Shown here in pieces: positions 7,232 to 12,622 of a stretch of DNA of 12,622 nt. The notes under the pieces are model-generated. The model had not been told where the DNA came from, did not search any database, and saw only the letters and a list, made by a program, of their open reading frames with translations. The translations under genes were made by a program, and so were the position numbers. Within the stretch, counting starts at the first letter, position 1. Each line of letters begins with the position of its first letter. Origin of the DNA: Aquificota bacterium (GTDB lineage: Bacteria > Aquificota > Aquificia > Aquificales > Hydrogenothermaceae); NCBI GenBank assembly GCA_013153795.1, contig JAADDV010000102.1, forward strand, positions 1-12,622, in the 5' to 3' direction.

Positions 7232-7248
7232 TTAAGGAGAAACCTTAA
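7232..7248 (+). promoter_or_regulatory. Hairpin enclosing the aspS ribosome binding site
   Basis: TTAAGG - AGAAA - CCTTAA is a perfect 6-base-pair stem with a 5-base loop, ending directly before the ATG at 7249. It includes the AAGGAG ribosome binding site (7234-7239). Weak at high temperature, so it may be chance or a mild translational control. Confidence 0.4.
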
Positions 7249-9066
7249 ATGATAGATACATTAGGGGATTTCAAAAGAGATTATTTTTGTGGGGAGCTTT
7301 CTGAAAATAACATAGGAGATGAGGTTCGCCTTTTAGGTTGGGCAGCAAGTGTTCGAGACCATGGAGGAGTTATTTTTATAAATTTAAGAGACAGGGAAGG
7401 AGTTGTTCAGGTTGTTATAGACCCTTCCAAAAGCCCAAAAGAAGCTTATGAAAAGGCAAAAAAAGTAAGAACAGAGTATGTAATAGGAGTTAGAGGAAGA
7501 GTCCAGAGAAGACCAGCAGGAACAGAAAACCCAAAAATAAGCACAGGGACTATAGAGGTAGCTGTAGAAGAACTTCTTATATTAAATACCTGTGATGTTT
7601 TACCATTCCCAATAGAAGACAAAATCAATGCATCAGAAGAAGTAAGACTTAGATACAGATACCTTGATATAAGAAGAAATCCTATGTTTAAAAATCTTCT
7701 TATAAGACATGAAGTTTATCAGGCAGCAAGGGAGTATCTTGCTGGACATGGCTTTTTAGAAGTTGAAACACCAATGCTTACAAAATCAACACCAGAAGGA
7801 GCAAGGGACTTTTTAGTTCCTTCAAGACTTGAAAAAGGAAAGTTTTATGCCCTTCCTCAATCCCCACAGCTTTTTAAACAAATTCTTATGGTTGCAGGAA
7901 TAGAAAGATACTTCCAGATAACAAAATGTTTCAGAGACGAAGACCTTAGAAAAGACAGACAGCCAGAATTTACCCAGATAGACTATGAGATGTCCTTTGT
8001 AAATGAAGAAGATGTAATGGCAATATCTGAAGGTCTTATTCATCACATATTTAAAAAAGTTTTAGGTATTGAGCTAAAACTTCCTTTTAGAAGAATGACA
8101 TATAAAGAAGCAATGGAAAAATATGGAACAGATAAGCCTGATGTTAGATACGGACTTGAGCTAAAAGATATAACAGATATTGCAAAAACAACAGAATTTA
8201 AGGTTTTTAGAGATACAGCAGAAAAAGGAGGTCTTGTAAAGGGTCTTACTATAAAAGGAGGAGCTTCTTTCTCAAGAAAAGAGATAGATGACCTTACAGA
8301 ATATGCCAAAAAATTTGGCGCAAAAGGAATGGCATGGATAAAACTTACAGAAGAAGGAATGCAATCACCAATTGCAAAATTCTTCACAGAAGAGGAGAAA
8401 AAACAGATAGTAGAAAAAATGGAAGGTGAAAAAGGAGACCTTTTAGTATTTATAGCAGATGAATATGAAACAACCCACAGAGTTTTAGGATTTTTAAGAA
8501 AACATGTTGCAGATAAACTTAATATAATTCCAGAAGGAAGATGGGATTTCCTCTGGATTGTTGATTTTCCTTTACTTGAATGGGATGAAGAAGAAGGAAG
8601 ATATGTTGCCTTACACCATCCATTTACAAGTCCAAAAGAAGAAGACATTCCAAAGCTTGATAAAGCACTGGAAGATAGAGAAATAGCAACGTCTATTAAA
8701 GCAAGAGCTTATGACCTTGTTCTAAATGGAGAAGAAATCGGAGGAGGTTCTATCCGTATCCATACAAGCCAGCTTCAAGAAAAAGTTTTTAAAGTTTTAG
8801 GAATTTCTGAAGAAGAAGCCCATGAAAAGTTTGGATTTCTTATCCAGGCGTTAAAATATGGAGCTCCTCCTCATGGAGGCTTAGCTTTTGGACTTGACAG
8901 AGTTGTTGCTTTAATGACTGGTTCTGAAAGTATAAGAGAAGTTATAGCATTCCCTAAAACCCAAAAAGGAAACTGTCCTCTTACAAACGCACCAGATTTC
9001 GTATCAGAAGAACAACTTGAAGAACTCGGTATAGAAATAGAAATCCCAGAGAAAGAGGAAGCTTAA
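7249..9066 (+). CDS. aspS: Aspartyl-tRNA synthetase (bacterial type, probably non-discriminating)
   Basis: A class IIb synthetase of 605 residues. Order: OB-fold anticodon-binding domain (about 20-120); motif 1 around GFLEVETPML (168-177); flipping loop EGARDF (183-188); motif 2 with FRDEDLRKDRQPEF (228-241); the bacterial GAD insertion domain (about 290-425); and motif 3 GLAFGLDR (544-551). In the anticodon-binding domain, RDHGGVIF has His38 where the discriminating E. coli enzyme has Leu (RDLGSLIF). His there is associated with enzymes that also charge tRNA-Asn, giving Asp-tRNA-Asn for conversion by GatCAB. The double specificity is inference from this residue and from the common absence of AsnRS in Aquificota. 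AAGGAG lies 9 bases before the ATG. A terminator overlaps the stop codon. Confidence 0.97.
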   Translation: MIDTLGDFKRDYFCGELSENNIGDEVRLLGWAASVRDHGGVIFINLRDREGVVQVVIDPSKSPKEAYEKAKKVRTEYVIGVRGRVQRRPAGTENPKISTGTIEVAVEELLILNTCDVLPFPIEDKINASEEVRLRYRYLDIRRNPMFKNLLIRHEVYQAAREYLAGHGFLEVETPMLTKSTPEGARDFLVPSRLEKGKFYALPQSPQLFKQILMVAGIERYFQITKCFRDEDLRKDRQPEFTQIDYEMSFVNEEDVMAISEGLIHHIFKKVLGIELKLPFRRMTYKEAMEKYGTDKPDVRYGLELKDITDIAKTTEFKVFRDTAEKGGLVKGLTIKGGASFSRKEIDDLTEYAKKFGAKGMAWIKLTEEGMQSPIAKFFTEEEKKQIVEKMEGEKGDLLVFIADEYETTHRVLGFLRKHVADKLNIIPEGRWDFLWIVDFPLLEWDEEEGRYVALHHPFTSPKEEDIPKLDKALEDREIATSIKARAYDLVLNGEEIGGGSIRIHTSQLQEKVFKVLGISEEEAHEKFGFLIQALKYGAPPHGGLAFGLDRVVALMTGSESIREVIAFPKTQKGNCPLTNAPDFVSEEQLEELGIEIEIPEKEEA

Positions 9067-9092
9067 AGGCTTCCTCTTTTCTTTGTTTTTTT
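9052..9092 (+). terminator. Rho-independent terminator of aspS, overlapping its stop codon
   Basis: AAAGAGGAAGC (9052-9062), loop TTAAAG, then GCTTCCTCTTT (9069-9079): a perfect 11-base-pair stem followed by a T-rich run. The left arm encodes the last codons of aspS (KEEA), so coding and termination share the same bases. Confidence 0.9.
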
Positions 9093-9141
9093 CTTCCTTG
9101 ATTTTTCACATTTAAAGTTTAATCTTTACTTATAGTAAGAC

Positions 9142-9186
9142 TTGATTTAAATCATACACATTTTATCAGTAATGATTATCGTTTAT
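9142..9186 (+). promoter_or_regulatory. Candidate FNR-like and Fur-like operators upstream of the sigma-factor gene
   Basis: TTGATTTAAATCAT (9142-9155) matches the FNR consensus TTGAT-N4-ATCAA at 9 of 10 positions and contains a perfect 12-base palindrome. AGTAATGATTATCGTTTAT (9168-9186) matches the 19-base Fur box at 13 positions, including an unbroken TAATGATTATC. A possible -10 (TATAGT, 9131-9136) lies just before them; I see no strong -35 and no extended -10. Both sites are inference from consensus in AT-rich DNA. Confidence 0.4.
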
Positions 9187-9213
9187 TGTTAATTTTTTTT
9201 GAGAGGGTGAAGA

Positions 9214-10059
9214 ATGATGGCAACAGACAAAGAACAGACAACCTTAAATCTTTACATACAAAAAATGGCTGAGCATCCTCTTCTTACTCCAGAAGAGGAA
9301 AAAGAGCTTGCTATAAGGGCAAAAAAGGGAGATAAGGAGGCTTTAAAAAAGCTTGTTGAGGGAAATCTTAGATTTGTTATAAATGTAGCAAAAAACTTTT
9401 TAGGTTGGGGTGTGCCATTAACAGACCTTATTGCTGCTGGAAACCTTGGGCTAATAGAAGCAGCGAAGAGATTTGACCCTGACAGAGATGTAAAATTTAT
9501 CTCTTATGCTGTATGGTGGATTAGGCAAGCAATAATGCAAACTATTTTCCAGCAAACAGGAGCTGTTAGAATACCTGTAAAAGAGTCTCTCTTTATAAGT
9601 AAAGTAAAAGAAACTTATGAAAGGCTCAAAGAAGAGTTAAAAAGAGAGCCAACAATAGAAGAAATTGCTAAAGAAGTAGGAGCATCTCCTAAGAAAGTAA
9701 GGAATGCTCTTCAGGTTGTTAGAATGCCATTTTCCCTTGACAAGCCTTTAGGAGAGGAAGGAGAAGACCTTACTTTATTAGACCTTATTTCTAAAAAAGG
9801 AACAGAAGATGTAGAAAAGGAATTAGTTGAGGAATCTCTACATAAAGAATTAAATAATCTTTTAAATGTTCTTGACGAAAGAGAAAAAATTATTATTAAA
9901 CATAGATTTGGACTTGATGGAGAAGAGCCAAAAACTCTTACAGAAGTAGGAGAGCTTTTAGGAATCTCTAGAGAAAGAGTTAGACAGATTGAGCAAAGAG
10001 CTTTAAAAAAGTTAAGAGCTCTTGCTATGAAAAGACATCTTAAAGATTTCCTTTCCTAA
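9214..10059 (+). CDS. Sigma-70 family RNA polymerase sigma factor, short (group 2-like)
   Basis: A promoter-recognition subunit of RNA polymerase, 281 residues. It has region 1.2 (about 10-45), region 2 (46-115) with the core-binding and melting stretch LIAAGNLGLIEAAKRFD and region 2.4 YAVWWIRQAIM (98-108), region 3 (118-195) and region 4 with the helix-turn-helix TEVGELLGISRERVRQIEQ (243-261). It has no region 1.1 and no large non-conserved insert, so it is not the housekeeping RpoD, which is about twice as long. Compared with E. coli RpoD, Thr440 of region 2.4 is Met108, and the extended -10 contacts His455 and Glu458 are Lys123 and Leu126; the -35 contacts (RER, 253-255) are kept. No RpoH box is seen. 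RpoS-like or another stress or stationary-phase factor is possible. GAGGG lies 6-10 bases before tandem ATGs; either could start it. Confidence 0.93.
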   Translation: MMATDKEQTTLNLYIQKMAEHPLLTPEEEKELAIRAKKGDKEALKKLVEGNLRFVINVAKNFLGWGVPLTDLIAAGNLGLIEAAKRFDPDRDVKFISYAVWWIRQAIMQTIFQQTGAVRIPVKESLFISKVKETYERLKEELKREPTIEEIAKEVGASPKKVRNALQVVRMPFSLDKPLGEEGEDLTLLDLISKKGTEDVEKELVEESLHKELNNLLNVLDEREKIIIKHRFGLDGEEPKTLTEVGELLGISRERVRQIEQRALKKLRALAMKRHLKDFLS

Positions 10060-10070
10060 AAATTCAAAAT

Positions 10071-10108
10071 CTTTTCCTTCCCTATTGCCCTTCCTTTCTT
10101 TATCCTTT
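10071..10108 (+). other. Pyrimidine-rich tract after the sigma-factor gene
   Basis: Thirty-eight bases with 14 C, one G and two A, directly after the sigma-factor stop. No hairpin terminator is seen between the sigma-factor gene and the MoxR gene. A C-rich, G-poor unstructured stretch is what Rho loading sites look like, so it may be part of a Rho-dependent terminator. Otherwise the MoxR gene may be read through from the sigma-factor promoter. Confidence 0.3.
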
Positions 10109-10149
10109 AATCTAAAAGTCAGATAAAAGCTTTTATAAGGATTTTATAT

Positions 10150-11112
10150 ATGGAATTAGTTCAAAAAATAAAAAAAGAGCTCCAGAAAGCTATTATTGGT
10201 CAAGAAAAAATGATAGATGCCCTTTTAATAGGGCTTATAACAGAAGGACATATCCTTATAGAAGGAATTCCCGGAGTAGCAAAAACAACAGCAGTAAAAA
10301 CATTAGGAAAAATCCTAAACCTTTCTTTTAAAAGAATTCAGTTTACACCAGACCTTATCCCTTCAGATATTTTAGGAGGGGAAATATATATAATAGAAAA
10401 AGATGAGTTTAGAATAAAAAAGGGGCCTATATTTACAAATCTTCTACTTGCAGATGAGATAAACAGAGCACCTGCCAAAGTTCAATCAGCTCTTTTAGAA
10501 GCTATGCAGGAAAGACAGGTTACCATAGGAGAGCATACATTTTCCTTGGAAGAGCCGTTTTTAGTAATGGCGACTCTAAATCCAATAGAAGAAGAAGGAG
10601 TTTACAATCTTCCAGAAGCCCAGCTTGATAGATTTTTAATGAAGGTTGTTGTTGATTATCCATCTGAAGAAGAGGAATATAAAATACTGAAGCTTGTTGT
10701 AAGACAAGAAGGATTAAACGGAGAAGTTTCTCAAAAGGAAGAACCAAAACCAGTTGCAACAAAAGAAGATATTCTTTCCTTAAAAAAACAGCTGAAGAAT
10801 ATCCATATAGATAAAGAAGTTGAGGAATATATAGTAAAACTTGTTATGGCAACAAGAGAGCCAGAAAAGTATGGGATAAGACCAGAATATATAAGACTAG
10901 GATTAAGTCCAAGGGCAACAATAAATCTGTATAAAGTCTCAAAAGCTGTAGCATTTTTAAATGGAAAAGACTATGTAGCTCCTTCAGATATTCTTTTATA
11001 TTTAAAAGAAGTGTTTAGACATAGATTTTTAGTTTCGTATCAGGCAGAAGCAGAAGGAATAACAACAGATGATATTGTTGATATGATAATAGAAAAAGTC
11101 CCAATACCATAG
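10150..11112 (+). CDS. MoxR-family AAA+ ATPase
   Basis: A cytoplasmic ATPase of the MoxR family, thought to act as a chaperone that activates or inserts cofactors into partner complexes. The 320 residues have Walker A GIPGVAKTT (39-47), Walker B LLLADE (98-103) followed by the family hallmark INRAPAKVQSALLEAMQE, sensor 1 in ATLNP (Asn144), arginine finger region LDRF (Arg161) and sensor 2 LSPRA (Arg255) in the C-terminal lid. The length is normal. AAGGA (10137-10141) lies 8 bases before the ATG. The DUF58 gene starts 5 bases after its stop, the classic MoxR-DUF58 pairing. No promoter is obvious in the 90 bases upstream, though a 14-base palindrome ATAAAAGCTTTTAT (10123-10136) abuts the ribosome binding site. 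Confidence 0.95.
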   Translation: MELVQKIKKELQKAIIGQEKMIDALLIGLITEGHILIEGIPGVAKTTAVKTLGKILNLSFKRIQFTPDLIPSDILGGEIYIIEKDEFRIKKGPIFTNLLLADEINRAPAKVQSALLEAMQERQVTIGEHTFSLEEPFLVMATLNPIEEEGVYNLPEAQLDRFLMKVVVDYPSEEEEYKILKLVVRQEGLNGEVSQKEEPKPVATKEDILSLKKQLKNIHIDKEVEEYIVKLVMATREPEKYGIRPEYIRLGLSPRATINLYKVSKAVAFLNGKDYVAPSDILLYLKEVFRHRFLVSYQAEAEGITTDDIVDMIIEKVPIP

Positions 11113-11117
11113 AAAAA

Positions 11118-11927
11118 ATGGATTTAAAAGAAAAAGCAAAACTTATATCAATAAATTCAAGGGAAAAAGTTCTAAATTATCTTGAAGGGATACATAAAAC
11201 ATTCGTTTTTGGAGAAGAAGATGATTTAAAAAACATAAGAGAATATACATATGGAGATGATATAAGAAAAATAAATTGGATAATAACAGCAAGAGAGAGA
11301 AAGCCTTATATAGTAGAAAGAGAAGAAATAAAAAGCCAGAATATAAGACTTATTCTTCTTTTAGACCAAGAGTTTTTGTTTAAAAACAAGCTGGAAAAAC
11401 TTATAGAAACTTTCTCACTTCTTGGATATGCTGCTCTTTTCAAACAGGACAAGCTGGAAGTTTATATTCTTACAGATAAAGTAGAAAAATCTTTTAAGGT
11501 AAAAAATATCCACCAAATAGAACAAATTTCAGAATTTATAGCTTCTTTAAATCTTAAAGAAAAAAAGTTTTCCCCTAAAACTGCAGAAAAAATAGCCTAT
11601 GGAAGACGCTCTTTTACAATTTTTATTGGAGATTTTATATATGAAATAAACCTTCTTCCTATTTCATATCAACATAAATTGGCTGTTTTGATAATAAGAG
11701 ATTTAGAAGAGGAAAATCCACAAAATTACGTTTCATATCAATTGAGGAGCTTTGATGAGAGGAGAAAAATACCTTTTTTAAGGAAGGACATGGTGGATGT
11801 TTATAAAAAAAATCTGCTAAGGCTAGATACAAAACTTAAAACTTTTTTAGTCAATAAAAAAATCCCTTATACTAAAATCTATACTCATCAAGACCCTTTC
11901 GAAAAATTAAAAAGACTTTTTTCTTAA
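11118..11927 (+). CDS. DUF58 domain protein, partner of the MoxR ATPase
   Basis: A 269-residue protein with the DUF58 signature REYTYGDDIRKINWIITA (41-58) followed by RKPYIVEREE (61-70). The rest resembles a von Willebrand A-like fold (IRLILLLDQEFLF and later FTIFIGDFIYEI). The biochemical role of DUF58 proteins is not established; they almost always travel with MoxR ATPases. This one has no membrane segment, unlike many longer family members. It starts 5 bases after the MoxR stop with no clear ribosome binding site, suggesting translational coupling. MoxR-DUF58 operons often continue with VWA-domain membrane proteins; here the next frame runs into a CRISPR array. Confident in the family, not in a function. 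Confidence 0.88.
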   Translation: MDLKEKAKLISINSREKVLNYLEGIHKTFVFGEEDDLKNIREYTYGDDIRKINWIITARERKPYIVEREEIKSQNIRLILLLDQEFLFKNKLEKLIETFSLLGYAALFKQDKLEVYILTDKVEKSFKVKNIHQIEQISEFIASLNLKEKKFSPKTAEKIAYGRRSFTIFIGDFIYEINLLPISYQHKLAVLIIRDLEEENPQNYVSYQLRSFDERRKIPFLRKDMVDVYKKNLLRLDTKLKTFLVNKKIPYTKIYTHQDPFEKLKRLFS

Positions 11928-11949
11928 AAATTTTTTCTACAGAGGACAA

Positions 11950-12093
11950 ATGTTAACAATAAATCAGCTGGCTAAAGAGCTCTTTCTATCCCACACGGTT
12001 CAGATAAAACCATTCAATGCTGTTGCGTGTCGCCCATCTACTTCTAGCTTTCTATCCCACTTAGTTCAGATAAAACCCAAAAACGGTTTTTAG
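11950..12093 (+). pseudogene. Possible 5' remnant of a gene cut off by the CRISPR array
   Basis: An ATG 22 bases after the DUF58 stop has an AGAGGA just upstream (11941-11946, a short 3-base spacing). The frame reads MLTINQLAKEL, then enters the first repeat at 11982 and ends at a TAG in spacer 2 after 47 residues. Residues 12 onward are translated repeat and spacer and cannot be an ordinary protein. The first 11 look like the start of a real helical protein, possibly a DNA-binding one, and the place fits a third gene of the operon. It could equally be chance, since only 32 bases precede the array. Confidence 0.3.
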
Positions 12094-12486
12094 AGCAATT
12101 TTACTGCAGATTGCTTTCTATCCCACTTAGTTCAGATAAAACGATATAGAAGTAAAAGATTTTAAAGAAGTAAGGAATAGTTTCGTCTTTCTATCCCACT
12201 TAGTTCAGATAAAACGAATATACCGACCCCGCCGTTGTAAAATCGAAAGTATCGCTCCTTTCTATCCCACTTAGTTCAGATAAAACAAAAAACAGGAGCA
12301 GATTAATGAGCTATACGCAAACATGCTTTCTATCCCACTTAGTTCAGATAAAACATAATATGTGTTGCTGACTAGCAACTCTTCTTATCAACTTTCTATC
12401 CCACTTAGTTCAGATAAAACAGAGATATATCGATACGCAAAGTCGCCGTACGGCAGCCTTTCTATCCCACTTAGTTCAGATAAAAC
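11982..12486 (-). CRISPR. CRISPR array, 8 repeats and 7 spacers, read on the minus strand
   Basis: Eight 29-base repeats start at 11982, 12048, 12114, 12187, 12258, 12326, 12392 and 12458. On the minus strand they begin GTTTTATCTGAAC and end GTGGGATAGAAAG. Seven copies are identical; the leftmost (11982-12010) has three changes within CCACACGGTT. A decayed end repeat marks the leader-distal end, so the leader lies to the right and transcription runs leftwards. The ATAGAAAG ending resembles the 8-base 5' tag of type I-B and type III crRNAs, and the repeat has little internal pairing. Spacers, left to right, are 37, 37, 44, 42, 39, 37 and 37 bases. No cas gene is in the window; they may lie beyond the right edge or elsewhere. 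Confidence 0.98.
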
Positions 12487-12519
12487 CCATCAATTTGACT
12501 AGATAAAAAAATAAGCAAA

Positions 12520-12594
12520 TTAGCAAGGAACGAAGCGCATTAGCGCTGGTTTGTTAGTTATAACTGACTCCTCGCTGAAAGGGGTTTTTTGCAT
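12520..12594 (-). CDS. Candidate 24-residue leader peptide in the CRISPR leader
   Basis: A small frame on the minus strand beginning MQKTPFSEES and ending MRFVPC. It has a strong GGAGG (12603-12599) 4 bases before the ATG and a TATAAT box about 20 bases upstream of the ATG. It stops 33 bases before the first repeat. An inverted repeat, TTGCAT (12589-12594) with ATGCAA (12608-12613), would pair the start codon and hold the ribosome binding site in its loop. It may be a genuine micro-ORF, a relic of a lost gene, or chance. Its GCG, CGC and TGC codons are richer in GC than those of neighbouring genes. I know no homologue. Confidence 0.25.
   Translation of the reverse strand: MQKTPFSEESVITNKPALMRFVPC
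12567..12590 (+). terminator. Weak terminator-like hairpin facing out of the CRISPR array
   Basis: ACTCC (12567-12571), 9-base loop, GGGGT (12581-12585; one G-U pair), then T5. It would stop plus-strand transcripts that run rightwards through the array from the MoxR-DUF58 operon. The stem is only 5 base pairs. Confidence 0.3.
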
Positions 12595-12622
12595 CGAACC
12601 TCCAGTAATGCAATTATATTTT

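Larger units (their letters stand above)
12487..12622 (-). promoter_or_regulatory. CRISPR leader (partial, runs to the window edge)
   Basis: The sequence next to the perfect end of the array, reading leftwards into it. It has a perfect TATAAT on the minus strand (12618-12613), predicting a start near 12606. It also has a T7 run (12511-12505) close to the first repeat and two dyads: AGCGCATTAGCGCT (12534-12547) and GTTAGTTATAACTGAC (12553-12568). AT-rich leaders carrying the pre-crRNA promoter and adaptation signals are usual; the function of these dyads is inference. Confidence 0.65.

Noticed and set aside
8043..8648. 201-codon open frame on the minus strand inside aspS
   Set aside because: Ser/Phe/Pro-rich shadow of the aspS reading frame with no ribosome binding site; aspS is intact with all its motifs.
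10123..10136. Palindrome ATAAAAGCTTTTAT before the MoxR gene as a terminator
   Set aside because: No loop bases, only A-T pairs apart from the centre, and no T-run directly after it; at most a weak operator.
12313..12441. Spacers 5 and 7 share the 9-mer ATACGCAAA
   Set aside because: Flanking bases do not align, and a shared 9-mer among seven spacers can occur by chance.
12576..12612. tRNA-like T-arm (GGTTCGATGC on the minus strand) in the CRISPR leader
   Set aside because: The GGAGG before TTCGATG has no matching 3' arm (CAAAAA follows), and no acceptor, D or anticodon arm can be drawn.

Overview
The window looks like chromosomal DNA from a thermophilic bacterium of the Aquificota, most likely the Hydrogenothermaceae (the Sulfurihydrogenibium/Persephonella group). 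This rests on the low G+C content, the Lys/Glu/Ile-rich proteins with AGA-dominated arginine codons, the character of the trigger factor, ClpX and tRNA synthetase sequences, and a CRISPR repeat of the ATAGAAAG-ending type. The family assignment is inference; no database was searched.

Layout. The left half (1-6183) is on the minus strand. It holds the 5' end of an unknown exported protein with a textbook sigma-54 promoter, then a compact protein-quality-control operon transcribed leftwards: tig, clpP, clpX and engB. Next is proS, with its own terminator. At about 6.2-6.3 kb the direction switches. The right half reads rightwards: rph (RNase PH), aspS, a short sigma-70-family factor, and a MoxR-type AAA+ ATPase followed by a DUF58 protein. 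The window ends in a CRISPR array of 8 repeats and 7 spacers that reads leftwards, with its leader at the right edge. No cas gene lies in the window.

How the genes fit together. The tig-clpP-clpX-engB operon links nascent-chain folding, ClpXP proteolysis and large-subunit ribosome assembly. proS, aspS and rph supply aminoacyl-tRNAs and finish tRNA 3' ends. AspRS carries a His at the position associated with non-discriminating enzymes, which would fit Asn-tRNA made through GatCAB. The MoxR-DUF58 pair is a chaperone module whose substrate is usually encoded next to it. Here a start codon with a ribosome binding site follows, but its reading frame runs straight into the CRISPR array, so the downstream gene may have been lost.

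Regulatory signals. Three housekeeping promoters (tig, rph, aspS) share an extended -10 box (TGnTAtAAT type) and have no recognisable -35. The exported-protein gene has a -24/-12 sigma-54 promoter instead. The sigma-factor gene has FNR-like and Fur-like palindromes upstream. The most interesting places for follow-up are the sigma-54-driven exported protein, the alternative sigma factor, and the two edges of the CRISPR array: a possibly truncated gene on the left, and a leader carrying a TATAAT box, a ribosome binding site and a 24-codon micro-ORF on the right.
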